In this document: one piece after another, positions 17,122 to 25,040 of the stretch
How the letters are laid out: every line of letters starts with the position of its first letter
Numbering within the stretch: position 1 is the first letter of the stretch
NCBI GenBank assembly: GCA_016783145.1
Contig: JADHXD010000040.1
Span: forward strand, 1-36,212
Length of the DNA stretch: 36,212 bases
Source of the DNA: Anaerolineae bacterium
Lineage (GTDB): Bacteria > Chloroflexota > Anaerolineae > JAFGEY01
Direction: 5' to 3'
Translations under genes and position numbers: made by a program
The notes under the pieces: model-generated
Seen by the model: only the letters and a program-made list of their open reading frames with translations
Database searches by the model: none
Told to the model about the DNA's origin: nothing

Positions 17122-17547
17122 ATGACCACGATCGATCAGTACACGTTTCCGGATGATTTGTACTACGATCAGGAGCACGTCTGGGCAAGGGTGGAGGGTG
17201 ACGTCGTCACTGTTGGCCTCTCCCAGTTCGGGCAGGATCTGGCCGGCGAGATCGTCTACGTCGAGGTGCCCCGGGTGGGTCGGACGGTGGCCCAGGGCGA
17301 GGCATTCATGTCGATGGAGTCCGGCAAGTGGGTGGGACGCGTCAAGTCCCCGGTTTCCGGAGAGATCGCCGAGGCCAACGAAGACGTTGAGTGGGAAAGC
17401 ACGCTGGTCAACGAGGATCCCTACGGGGAGGGATGGCTGGCCAAGATCGAGCCCTCAGATCTGAGCGAGCTCGACGGCCTGATGAGGGCGGACAGCCCCG
17501 AGTTCGCAGCGTTCATCGCCGAAGAGCGGGCCAAGTACGACAAGTAG
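17122..17547 (+). CDS. gcvH: Glycine cleavage H-protein-like lipoyl carrier
   Basis: 141 residues, typical for H-protein. FMSMESGKWVGRVKSPVSGE carries the lipoyl-attachment Lys69 in the ESxK context. WARVEGDVVTVGLSQFGQDLAGEIVYVEVP and the C-terminal ANEDVEWESTLVNEDPYGEGW match the family. GGAGG is five bases before the ATG. No gcvT, gcvP or lipoate ligase is nearby. The gene is the last of the Hdr/Flx block, 18 bases after the FlxA-like gene. Sulfur-oxidising sHdr systems use a dedicated GcvH-like lipoate-binding protein, so this copy could be an electron or methylene carrier for the Hdr complex. Ordinary glycine cleavage with distant partners is the alternative. Confidence 0.93.
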   Translation: MTTIDQYTFPDDLYYDQEHVWARVEGDVVTVGLSQFGQDLAGEIVYVEVPRVGRTVAQGEAFMSMESGKWVGRVKSPVSGEIAEANEDVEWESTLVNEDPYGEGWLAKIEPSDLSELDGLMRADSPEFAAFIAEERAKYDK

Positions 17548-17571
17548 CCCCTCAGCGCACCCAAGGCAGAC

Positions 17572-17596
17572 GCGGCGTAGAAGTGCTCTACGCCGC
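17572..17596 (+). terminator. Stem-loop after gcvH
   Basis: GCGGCGTAGA (17572-17581) pairs perfectly with TCTACGCCGC (17587-17596) over a five-base loop, 24 bases after the gcvH stop and followed by ATTTG. This is the most terminator-like structure at the end of the Hdr/Flx block, although the T-tract is short. Confidence 0.6.
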
Positions 17597-17647
17597 ATTT
17601 GCGTGCTGGGCTACGGCTGTTGCATTGTCTCTTGACTTGACTGAGGA

Positions 17648-17668
17648 GTGCCGCATCCGATGCGGCAC
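17648..17668 (+). repeat. Palindromic hairpin in the gcvH-purA gap
   Basis: GTGCCGCAT, a three-base loop CCG, and ATGCGGCAC form a perfect 9-bp stem. It is the first of two related hairpins lying between the gcvH terminator-like structure and the purA promoter. Confidence 0.5.
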
Positions 17669-17684
17669 GGTGCGCCAGTAAGCC

Positions 17685-17706
17685 GGGCGCATCGGGGGAT
17701 GCGCCC
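17685..17706 (+). repeat. Second related hairpin in the gcvH-purA gap
   Basis: GGGCGCATC, four G residues and GATGCGCCC form a 9-bp stem. It lies 16 bases after the first hairpin and shares a GCATC/GATGC core with it. Roles as a repeat element or transcription barrier are both possible. Confidence 0.5.
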
Positions 17707-17745
17707 TCCTCGGACTCTGCAACCGTAGTGCTGGGCGGTCCCACT

Positions 17746-17774
17746 TTGACAAGATGGGCGATCCGACGTAAGAT
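17746..17774 (+). promoter_or_regulatory. Promoter of purA-GNAT-purB
   Basis: TTGACA (17746-17751), 17-base spacer, TAAGAT (17769-17774), about 70 bases upstream of a well-formed ribosome site (AGAGGAGG) and the ATG at 17853. Confidence 0.65.
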
Positions 17775-17852
17775 AAGCTTGGCCGAGAGGTACCCTGGCC
17801 TGGATGATGCCGCTCCCGGACCGGGGAGCGCGGGATGAGAGGAGGCAGCTAG

Positions 17853-19142
17853 ATGACAGTCGTCGCTGTTGTGGGCGCCCAGTGGGGCGACGAGGGAAAA
17901 GGGCGCACGGTCGATTACCTGGCTCAAAACGCGGACCTGGTGATCCGTTTCCAGGGAGGAGACAACGCCGGGCACACGGTGGTCAACGAGCGTGGGGAGT
18001 GGAAACTGCACATTGTGCCCTCTGGCATATTCAACCCTTTGGCGACCTGCCTCATTGGCGCAGGCACGGTGGTCAACCTGGGTGTGATGATCGAAGAGCT
18101 GACTCGCCTGGAAGCAAGGGGCGTGGACACGAGCAACCTGGTTGTGGACAAGCGTGCGCACCTGATCCTGCCCTTCCATCGACAGCTCGACGGGGCAGAG
18201 GAAGCAGCGCGCACAGCGGGATGGGAGGTGGGCACGACCCAGCGCGGCATCGGCCCGACCTATGCCGACAAAGCTGCCCGGCACGGGATCCGAGTGGGTG
18301 ACATCTTGCGCCCTGACCGGCTGCGCGCACGACTGGAGATGCTCGTGCCGCGCAAGAACCGTGAGCTTGCGTTCTTTGGCCTGCCGGAGGTCTCCGTCGA
18401 TGAATTGATGGTCCTGTGCCAGGGATGGCGGCAGATCATAGGCGAGCGCATTGTAGATGCGGTTCCACTGGTGCGAGATGCCATCGCTGAGGGCAAGGTG
18501 GTCCTGCTGGAAGGCCAGCTCGGCATCATGCGCGACCTGGACTGGGGCATCTATCCCTATAGCACCTCTTCCTCGCCGACTGCGGGTGGGGCGTGCGTGG
18601 GGGCGGGGATTCCTCCCAGCGCGGTCGATCGCGTCCTCGGGGTCGTCAAGGCGTTCTCTACCTCGGTGGGAGGTGGGCCGTTCCCCACCGAAGTGCACGG
18701 CGACCTCGCGGAGAGGCTGCGCAGCGCGGGCCCCAAGATCGGTCACGAATACGGGGCGACAACCGGCCGGCCTCGACGCTGCGGCTGGTTCGATGGGGTC
18801 GCGATCGGGTATGCGAGCTGGCTGAATGGCTTCACTGGCATCTCTGTGACCAAGCTGGATGTGCTGGATGGCTTTGAGGAGCTCAAGCTGTGCGTCGCCT
18901 ATCGCCTCGGCGACCAGGTGCTGGACTATGTGCCCGATACGGCGACTCAGGAAGAGGTGGAGCCGGTCTATGAGACCTGGCCTGGCTGGCTGAGCGATAC
19001 GAGCGGCTGCCGCACGTGGGCAGACCTGCCCGCCAACGCGCAGCGGTATCTGCGCCGTATCGAGGAATTGGCTAGGGCGCCGATCTGGTTCGTGTCCGTG
19101 GGTCCAGAGCGCGACCAGATAATCGTCGTGAGAGGGATGTGA
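17853..19142 (+). CDS. purA: Adenylosuccinate synthetase-like enzyme, divergent active site
   Basis: 429 residues, normal length. The family ligates aspartate to IMP with GTP, the first committed step to AMP. WGDEGKG with Asp13 and NAGH41T match the catalytic pair of E. coli PurA, and [14 protein letters not shown] is the aspartate-binding loop. [18 protein letters not shown] and [19 protein letters not shown] also fit. Deviations are GTTQRG for the usual GTTGRG, EGQLG (220-224) for EGAQG, so the IMP-contacting Gln position is Leu223, LDWG for IDHG, and [11 protein letters not shown] for TRVGAGPFPTE. It could be a lineage-specific PurA or a paralogue with altered substrate. It overlaps the next gene (GTGA) and is close to a purB-like gene. 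Confidence 0.88.
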   Translation: MTVVAVVGAQWGDEGKGRTVDYLAQNADLVIRFQGGDNAGHTVVNERGEWKLHIVPSGIFNPLATCLIGAGTVVNLGVMIEELTRLEARGVDTSNLVVDKRAHLILPFHRQLDGAEEAARTAGWEVGTTQRGIGPTYADKAARHGIRVGDILRPDRLRARLEMLVPRKNRELAFFGLPEVSVDELMVLCQGWRQIIGERIVDAVPLVRDAIAEGKVVLLEGQLGIMRDLDWGIYPYSTSSSPTAGGACVGAGIPPSAVDRVLGVVKAFSTSVGGGPFPTEVHGDLAERLRSAGPKIGHEYGATTGRPRRCGWFDGVAIGYASWLNGFTGISVTKLDVLDGFEELKLCVAYRLGDQVLDYVPDTATQEEVEPVYETWPGWLSDTSGCRTWADLPANAQRYLRRIEELARAPIWFVSVGPERDQIIVVRGM

Positions 19143-19897
19143 AGCAGTACGCGTACCCGACCGCAGATGTCGAGGCGAGGGCGCTGGCGATCAGGAGCGA
19201 GATCGGAGACGACCCGCTCTACCTTACCCTGTTGTCCAACTTGACGACGCTGGCGCACAGGTGCCGGTTTGCCCTGGGACCTGGGGGCAGCCTGGCAGCG
19301 CGCTACCTGGATTTGCCTTTCGCTGCGGTCTCGTTCTACGGAGAGGGTGCTGATCTGCGAACCACATTGAGCAAGGTGCTGGGGGCTGGCGAGCTGTGCT
19401 ACGCGCTGCTTGGTGAGGAACAACAGGCCCAGCTCTCGTCTGTCACCCACGTGGTGCGGCTCTATCCGGAGTGGCAGATGGTCTACCTCGGCGACCCGGC
19501 GGCACTTGAGCCCGGAGATGCCGTTCCGCTTGTCGCCGCAGATTTCCCGGCGATGCAGGCGTTGGCTGCACGGGGCGGCGTGATGGCCTTTGAGGCGAAT
19601 GCTCTGGAAAAGGGTCCCTACAATGGGGTGTGGCGGGATGAGCGGTTGGCATCGATGGCTGGGACGCACCTCACGCTGGAACGCATGGCCGAGATCGGCA
19701 ACGTGGCCACTGATCCCGACTATCGCCGGCAGGGCCTGGCTACGATGACGGTTTCGGCGACGACCGTGGCCCTGAGAGCGGAGGGGATGCTCGTCGTCCT
19801 GCAAGTGCTCAAGTCGAACATCGCAGCCGTCGCATTCTATGAAAAGGTCGGCTTTGTGCGGTCGCGATCGATGTGTCTGATCCAGTTCGAGCTCTAG
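19139..19897 (+). CDS. GNAT-family N-acetyltransferase between purA and purB
   Basis: 252 residues. The C-terminal 80 residues carry the acetyl-CoA motif A ([19 protein letters not shown]) and motif B ([19 protein letters not shown]), in the FR47-like subgroup. The N-terminal 150 residues ([15 protein letters not shown] and [14 protein letters not shown]) are a separate domain, as in other two-domain FR47-like proteins. The GTG start at 19139 overlaps the purA stop by four bases, so translation is coupled. The acceptor amine is unknown. Its place inside a purine pair is odd and may hint that the three genes act together. Confidence 0.83.
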   Translation: MKQYAYPTADVEARALAIRSEIGDDPLYLTLLSNLTTLAHRCRFALGPGGSLAARYLDLPFAAVSFYGEGADLRTTLSKVLGAGELCYALLGEEQQAQLSSVTHVVRLYPEWQMVYLGDPAALEPGDAVPLVAADFPAMQALAARGGVMAFEANALEKGPYNGVWRDERLASMAGTHLTLERMAEIGNVATDPDYRRQGLATMTVSATTVALRAEGMLVVLQVLKSNIAAVAFYEKVGFVRSRSMCLIQFEL

Positions 19898-19927
19898 GCG
19901 TTCGCTGGCCAGGGCAACGAGGATGGG

Positions 19928-21358
19928 ATGAGTGGAGGGCACATGTCTGGGAATGCCTTTTCGCACGACGGATACCTTTCCCCTTTCACCTGGCGCTATG
20001 GCAGCGATGCGATGCGCACGGTGTGGTCGGAAGTGCACAAGAGGCACTTGCTTCGCCGGGTCTGGGTAGCGCTGGCGACCGCTCAGCACGAAGCGGGTCT
20101 AGTTACCAGCGAGCAGTTGGCCGACCTGCGAGCTCACGAGGGTGACGTGGACATCGCTCGCGCGGCAGAGATCGAGGCTGAGATCCGGCACGATCTGATG
20201 GCCGAGGTCAAGACGTTCGCTGAGCAGTGCCCGGTAGGGGGGGGAATCATCCATCTCGGCGCCACCAGCATGGACGTACTGGACAACGCGGATGTGCTGC
20301 GCATCCGAGAGGCATTGGACCTGCTGCTGCACGTGCTGCGTGCCCTGCTTTCCGATCTGAGCAGCCTGATTACGGCTCGCGCAGACCAGCCGTGCATGGC
20401 GTTCACCCACATTCAGCCTGCCGAGCCAACTACCGTGGGCTACCGCCTGGCGCAGTACGGGCAAGACCTGCTGACGGACCATCGTGAACTGAGCCGCGTG
20501 CGGGCGGATCTTTGCGGCAAAGGGATCAAGGGAGCGGTGGGTACATCCGCTTCTTACGCGGAGCTGCTCGCCGGCACGGGCGTCTCGGCAGCGAGGCTGG
20601 AGGCGAGGGCGATGGACCTGCTCGATCTGGTGCCCTTTCCGGTGGCGACACAGACCTACCCACGGAAGCAGGACTGGATGGTGCTGAACGCGCTGGCCGG
20701 GCTGGCCGGATCGCTGTACAAGTTTGCCTTTGATCTGCGTCTGCTTCAGTCGCCGCCTCTGGGAGAGTGGAGCGAACCGTTTGGGGCCAAGCAGGTGGGC
20801 TCTTCGGCTATGCCCTTTAAGCGAAACCCAATCACCTCTGAAAAGATCAACTCACTGGCTCGTTACGTCGCCACTCTCCCTCGCGTGGCCTGGGACAATG
20901 CCGCGCACTCACTGCTGGAGCGCACGCTGGATGATTCGGCCAACAGGCGGGTGCTACTGCCCTCTGCCTTCCTGGCTCTGGACGAGATCCTTGTTTCGAT
21001 GCGGCGCACTGTACGCGGCCTCGAAGTCAACGATGCGGCCATTGCCCGCAATCTGGCCATCTATGGGGTCTTTGCGGCCACTGAGCGGGTTCTGATGGAG
21101 CTGGCGCGACGCGGGGCTGACCGGCAAGAGATGCACGAGGTGATCCGCGAACACGCCCTGGCCGCGTGGGAGCAGGTGCAGTCCGGTGATGCGGGGGGAG
21201 AGAATCCGCTGCCCGGCCTGCTGTGCGGCGATGAGCGCATACAGCGCTACGTGCCTGCAGAGCGTGTGCTGGAGCTCCTGGATGCCAGTTCCTACGTCGG
21301 CGACGCGCCTCTAAGGGCGCGCAGACTGGCTGCCGAGCTGATGCTTTCGCCGCTGTAG
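19928..21358 (+). CDS. purB: Adenylosuccinate lyase, eukaryote-like subfamily
   Basis: 476 residues of the fumarase/aspartase superfamily; the family splits adenylosuccinate and SAICAR with release of fumarate. The signature loop reads GSSAMPFKRNPI, where the usual PHKRNP or PYKRNP is PFKRNP. GATSMDVLDNAD, FTHIQPAEPTTVGYRL, GIKGAVGTSASY and ERTLDDSANRR resemble human ADSL more than E. coli PurB, as judged from memory of those sequences. GAGG stands five bases ahead of the ATG at 19928; a second ATG at 19943 also has a site, GGAGG at four bases. It completes the purA-GNAT-purB operon. The Phe in the signature loop may be a subfamily feature. Confidence 0.92.
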   Translation: MSGGHMSGNAFSHDGYLSPFTWRYGSDAMRTVWSEVHKRHLLRRVWVALATAQHEAGLVTSEQLADLRAHEGDVDIARAAEIEAEIRHDLMAEVKTFAEQCPVGGGIIHLGATSMDVLDNADVLRIREALDLLLHVLRALLSDLSSLITARADQPCMAFTHIQPAEPTTVGYRLAQYGQDLLTDHRELSRVRADLCGKGIKGAVGTSASYAELLAGTGVSAARLEARAMDLLDLVPFPVATQTYPRKQDWMVLNALAGLAGSLYKFAFDLRLLQSPPLGEWSEPFGAKQVGSSAMPFKRNPITSEKINSLARYVATLPRVAWDNAAHSLLERTLDDSANRRVLLPSAFLALDEILVSMRRTVRGLEVNDAAIARNLAIYGVFAATERVLMELARRGADRQEMHEVIREHALAAWEQVQSGDAGGENPLPGLLCGDERIQRYVPAERVLELLDASSYVGDAPLRARRLAAELMLSPL

Positions 21359-21454
21359 GTACCCATTCACCGCGAGGGGGGGAGCGTTGGCTTGTGGCTG
21401 GAGCTCTGACCGTAACTGACCCGCGGCGTCAGGCGCCTCCACCAGAGCACGCGA

Positions 21455-21473
21455 GGCCCGGGCAGGCCGGGCC
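21455..21473. terminator. GC hairpin between convergent genes
   Basis: GGCCCGG, a five-base loop and CCGGGCC form a 7-bp stem between the convergent ends of purB and the UshA-like gene. No T-run is present on either side, so its role as a two-way terminator is uncertain. Nothing else was seen in the 118-base gap. Confidence 0.35.
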
Positions 21474-21476
21474 ACA

Positions 21477-22589
21477 TCAGGGGTTCGCGCTCGTCCAGGC
21501 CGCGATAGCAGGATCGTCGGCGATTTCGGCCACTAGCTCGAGGTTCTCCCAGCGCTGGTCTGTCAGGGCGCCGCTGGGATCAAACGACCACGCGCCCACC
21601 CCGATCCGCCGTCCGGCGTGCCCCGGGGCAGCCGCGTCGGCGTGCACTATCACGGAGCCGCTTTTCGAGACCAGGGGAGAGGGGAGAACTGATGTCCCGC
21701 CGCCGCTGACGATCAGGTCGATGCCCGCGACCTCCTCGGCGATCTGGGTGTTGGCTTCCAGCCCAGCGTGCGACAGCAGGATGATCACGTCCGCATGTTC
21801 TCTGACCTGGGCCACAGCCTCCCGGGCGGCGAGCAAGGGATCACGGAACTCTAGCCCGGGTACCGTGGCCATACCGGTCAGCCCGACGATCGCGACTCGC
21901 CGCCCACCCATATCACGGATGAGGAACGGTTCGGTCAGCAGGTCCGCGGTCCCTGCCACCAGCACGTTCGTGGATAGCACCGAGAACTCGGCCTCCTGGA
22001 TTCTCTGCGCGATCGCGTCCAGGCTGAGTTTGCCCAGATCGCCTTCACCAAGAGCCATCGCGTCATAGCCCATCAGGTTCATGACCTCGACGCTAGACTT
22101 TCCCTCGCTGTTGACCGCCGGAGTTCGGTCTCCCATTAGGCTGTCCCCTGCGTCGAGCACCAATACGTGTGATTCGTTTTCGCGTTCTTGCTTGATCACG
22201 GTTGCCCGCCGGGCAACGCCTCCGATAGGAGGCCGTCAACCACAGGGGAGGGTGTAGCCCCATGTGTCGTTGGTGTGAACGACGTGCAGGGAGAACGTTC
22301 CCTCGACGGACGCGGAGGTACTGGAGCGCGTAGCTGTGGGAAGAGGCGCTGAGGTGGTCGCTGGCGCAGGGGTAGCGAGTGGCGGGGTTGGAGTGCTCGC
22401 GCCTGCACCTTGATCTGGCTTGACCGTCGATGTGGGCATCGATGGCGGCGTGGCTGTGGCGTACGAAGCGGCCATCCTCTCCGACGACCGGCTCAATGCC
22501 CAGATGCCGACGGTAACGTATAGGAGGCCCAGCAGGACGGCGCCCAATGCCAGCCATCGACCTTTGCGCGGCTTTGGCGTGTGAGTCAT
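21477..22589 (-). CDS. UshA-like membrane-anchored metallophosphatase-family protein with in-frame TGA (candidate selenoprotein or nonsense mutant)
   Basis: One frame from the ATG at 22589 to the stop at 21477 is interrupted only by TGA at 22236-22238, codon 118 of 370. Residues 12-33 form one membrane helix (LALGAVLLGLLYVTVGIWAL), followed by a Thr/Pro/Ser-rich linker. The family domain then begins with LHVVHTNDTWGYTLPCG, the TGA, and RPPIGGVARRATVIK, and continues through VLVLDAGDSLMGD, VAIVGLTGMA, VIILLSHAGLEANTQIAEEV and DLIVSGGG. My recollection is that relatives have PCGC followed by GGLARR, so TGA stands where Cys is expected. Several metal ligands of true 5'-nucleotidases (His of NDxHG, GNHE, GHTH) are absent. 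Intact sequence on both sides suggests recoding or a very recent mutation. The start has no strong ribosome site. Confidence 0.65.
22201..22233 (-). promoter_or_regulatory. Tandem hairpins just after the in-frame TGA (possible bacterial SECIS)
   Basis: On the minus strand the TGA is followed after two bases by GCCTCC-TATC-GGAGGC (22233-22218), then at once by GTTGCCC-GGC-GGGCAAC (22217-22201). The second hairpin has a small G-rich apical loop starting 25 bases after the TGA, within the spacing usually given for bacterial SECIS elements. The region also encodes conserved residues and is GC-rich, so the pairing could be chance. Confidence 0.3.
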
Positions 22590-22674
22590 CTGGTCTGCTC
22601 GGGTATGCTCTGAACCGGGGTCCGGACGAGCCTGCCATCCGGACGGGACAAGTCTTTGGCGAACACAGGACGCG

Positions 22675-22703
22675 ATTATATCACATCCCATGCTGAACCG
22701 CAA
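22675..22703 (-). promoter_or_regulatory. Promoter of the UshA-like gene
   Basis: On the minus strand, TTGCGG (22698-22703), a 17-base spacer ending in TGA, and TATAAT (22675-22680): an extended -10 promoter, about 85 bases from the ATG at 22589. The leader contains a direct repeat TCCGGACG at 22621-22628 and 22638-22645. Confidence 0.65.
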
Positions 22704-22751
22704 CATCGACCGATCACGATAGGCGCTGCCCTGCCGCTTCCTCGCGCTCAG

Positions 22752-22785
22752 GTACGGGGCGACGCAGAGGCCACGCGCCCCGTAC
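22752..22785. repeat. 10-bp inverted repeat between divergent promoters
   Basis: GTACGGGGCG (22752-22761) and its reverse complement (22776-22785), 14 bases apart, lie between the two divergent TATAAT boxes. It could be an operator for either gene or a DNA hairpin. The rest of the 355-base gap holds only the two promoters. Confidence 0.35.
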
Positions 22786-22834
22786 GGGACGCTGTTGGTA
22801 CCACGGGGGACAACTACCTCACTTGAGTGTTTTG

Positions 22835-22843
22835 TGATATAAT
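22835..22843 (+). promoter_or_regulatory. Extended -10 promoter of the NTF2-like lipoprotein
   Basis: TGA-TATAAT, a consensus extended -10 element with no good -35 hexamer. The twelve bases TGTGATATAATC recur exactly in the divergent promoter at 22675. The start would be near 22850, leaving a leader of about 95 bases. Confidence 0.55.
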
Positions 22844-22944
22844 CTTGGCTCGCTGCCCTTCTGTTCCCGTTCTCCGAGCGGCAGCCGGTACGCGGCTCAC
22901 AACCTGAGGGCAGGGGCTCTGCATCCTGCTCTGGGGATGGGTAA

Positions 22945-23421
22945 TTGGCCAAACCAGGGACAACCACACGCTATCTCATCTTTTGCGTTCTGTGCGCGGC
23001 GGCTGCCTGCGCCCGCAGGCCGTCCCCGGCGGAGGACCAGGCTGCCCTGCACGCGCTCATCGCCGCTGAAGGAGAAGCGGCTCGGACGCGCGATGCGGAG
23101 CGACTGGAGTCGTTGTGGGCGGTGGATGCGTTGGTGCGTGATGCGAACCACACCCCCGACAATCCACAGGACGACCGAGTCTGGCAGGGCCGCGACGCGA
23201 TACTATCCCGCTATACGTCGGTGATCTTTTACCTGACGCTGGACGAGATGGGGCCGGTCGATCTGGTCATCGATGTGCAGGGAGATGCGGCCGTGGTCAC
23301 TGGTACGACGCGCATCGGGACTGAGCTTTCTCCTGGTGGCGAGCGATGGACGTTCGCCCGGCGCGAGGGGGGGTGGCAGATCACGGGCATCACCTTCAAC
23401 TTGGAAGCGAGTGAGCGGTAG
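22945..23421 (+). CDS. NTF2/SnoaL-like (DUF4440-type) lipoprotein
   Basis: 158 residues. A short hydrophobic signal YLIFCVLCAAAAC ends in a lipobox-like AAAC, so the mature protein probably starts at Cys22 and is anchored to the membrane. The mature part (ALHALIAAEGEAARTRDAERLESLW, WQGRDAILSRYTSV, AVVTGTTRIG, WTFARREGGWQITGITFNL) follows the helix and curved-sheet pattern of NTF2-like proteins, which bind small ligands or act as ketosteroid-isomerase-like folds. The TTG at 22945 is the only start that gives a complete signal peptide. No catalytic residues can be named. It precedes a secreted glycosidase-like gene by 77 bases. Confidence 0.72.
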   Translation: MAKPGTTTRYLIFCVLCAAAACARRPSPAEDQAALHALIAAEGEAARTRDAERLESLWAVDALVRDANHTPDNPQDDRVWQGRDAILSRYTSVIFYLTLDEMGPVDLVIDVQGDAAVVTGTTRIGTELSPGGERWTFARREGGWQITGITFNLEASER

Positions 23422-23498
23422 GGGTCGTGCGGCTGTTGCCCCGAGCGGCGACAGACTGCCTTCCCCATCCTTGAGCGTTCGATAGAAAGGACTGTGTA

Positions 23499-25022
23499 AT
23501 GCTGTCTCGAAGTGGTCGACGTCCTCTTTGGCTGTTTGGCGTATGTGTCCTGGCAGGGGGCGCCCTCCTGGGTACCTGGCTGCTGGCGAGTCGCAGTGGG
23601 AGCGCGGTTTCTGCCGTGGGGCAGGAACACGCCCGGACCGGGGCTCAGCTTCTGCCCGAATCGGCCATCCGCGGCTCGGGGCCGGTGACGGCGTACCTGC
23701 CCTTTGTCGCCCGGAACTATGATGGAGAGCCCTCCATATTCGGGGTCGAGATCGAAGTAGGCGTGGTGTCTGCCACCGTTTCGCAGGCACAGCAAGCGGG
23801 TGTGTCCTGGGTGCGCTACAATGGGCTCCTGTGGTCCGAGGTGGAGGCCGAGCCTGAGATTCGCGACTGGTCCAAGGTGGCGAGCTTTGAGCAAGAGATC
23901 CGCTTGCTCTCCGAGCGAGGGCTGACCCCCGTGGTGGTCGTGCGGAGCGCGCCGCAGTGGGCGCAGAAGGTGGAAGGCACATTCTGTGGGCCGATCCGGG
24001 AGGACGCCCTGGATGAGTTTGCCTCCTTTATGGGAGAGGTCGTCGCCCGATACAGCGGCCCGCCGTACAATGTCAAGTACTGGGAGCTGGGCAATGAGCC
24101 GGACGTCGACCCGGTTCTGGTCCCCCCGGACAATGTCTTCGGGTGCTGGGGTGACGAAGCAGACACCTACTATGGGGGCGAATACTATGGCCAGATGCTC
24201 AAGCGGGCGTACGGGCCGATCAAGGAGGCCGATCCCAGCGCCCGGGTGGTGTTGGGTGGCTTACTGCTGGTGTGCGACCCGACCGGTCCCAATCCGGCCC
24301 CGGGCACCGACGGATGTAGGCCCGCCAAGTTCTTGGAGGGCGTGTTGAGGGCAGGGGGCGGCGCTGCCTTTGACATCCTGGCCTACCACGCCTACACGCA
24401 ATGGGTTGCTGGCTATCCGGACAGGGACTGGGACCTAACTCAAGGCCACTGGGAACACCGCGGTGGGGCACTGCTGGGAAAACTGGACTATGTCCGGGAA
24501 GTCATGGCGCGGTACGGCGTGAGCAAGCCGGTCCTCATGAACGAGGGCGGCCTCATCTGCAATGCAAGCGACAGCAATCCCTCTGACTGCTTGCTTGAGG
24601 AGTTCCGCTCAGCTCAGAGCAGCCATCTCATCAAGCTGTACGCGCGAGCGTGGGCCAATGGGCTGATCGGCTCCGCTTGGTACACGCTGAACGGGCCGGG
24701 ATGGCGTCAGGGGGGATTGCTCGACGAGAACCAGGATCCGCGCGACCCCTACTATGCGCTGAGCTTCATGGCCCATCTCCTGGAGACGTCCCACTATTCG
24801 AGGCAGTTGGCCAGCGGCACCTTCGAAGGGTATGCCTTTGCCGATCCGGTCGCACGGCGCGAGTACCGGGTCTACTGGACGAACAATGGCTCGAAAGTCT
24901 TCTTGCCACTGCCTGCCGGCACTGTCGCGGTGTACAGCCGCTACGGTCAAGATATCACCCCCGCAGGTGGATCGGTGTCGGTCGGTTCCAAGCCCGTTTT
25001 TGTGGAGATGACCGGGCCATAG
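23499..25022 (+). CDS. Secreted/anchored clan GH-A glycoside hydrolase-like protein
   Basis: 507 residues. Residues about 9-29 (LWLFGVCVLAGGALLGTWLL) are a signal or anchor, followed by a linker and a TIM-barrel domain. YWELGNEPDVDP supplies a candidate acid/base Glu200 in the NEP motif of clan GH-A, and VLMNEGG a candidate nucleophile Glu349. ILAYHAYTQW and GLIGSAWYTLNG are further barrel strands. The overall pattern is nearest to GH39/GH5-like families, and the C-terminus forms a beta-sandwich-like tail (YRVYWTNNGSKVFLPL). It presumably acts outside the membrane on a glycan of unknown type. AAAGGA precedes the ATG. The next gene, 18 bases on, encodes a signalling phosphatase, so the two may be co-transcribed. 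Confidence 0.8.
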   Translation: MLSRSGRRPLWLFGVCVLAGGALLGTWLLASRSGSAVSAVGQEHARTGAQLLPESAIRGSGPVTAYLPFVARNYDGEPSIFGVEIEVGVVSATVSQAQQAGVSWVRYNGLLWSEVEAEPEIRDWSKVASFEQEIRLLSERGLTPVVVVRSAPQWAQKVEGTFCGPIREDALDEFASFMGEVVARYSGPPYNVKYWELGNEPDVDPVLVPPDNVFGCWGDEADTYYGGEYYGQMLKRAYGPIKEADPSARVVLGGLLLVCDPTGPNPAPGTDGCRPAKFLEGVLRAGGGAAFDILAYHAYTQWVAGYPDRDWDLTQGHWEHRGGALLGKLDYVREVMARYGVSKPVLMNEGGLICNASDSNPSDCLLEEFRSAQSSHLIKLYARAWANGLIGSAWYTLNGPGWRQGGLLDENQDPRDPYYALSFMAHLLETSHYSRQLASGTFEGYAFADPVARREYRVYWTNNGSKVFLPLPAGTVAVYSRYGQDITPAGGSVSVGSKPVFVEMTGP

Positions 25023-25040
25023 AGGCCACGGTGGAGCCCA

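Noticed and set aside
22196-22240. Frameshift as the cause of the split UshA-like gene
   Set aside because: The upstream and downstream parts are in the same frame, 39 bases from the TGA to the later GTG codon. Only the TGA itself interrupts it, so no indel is needed.
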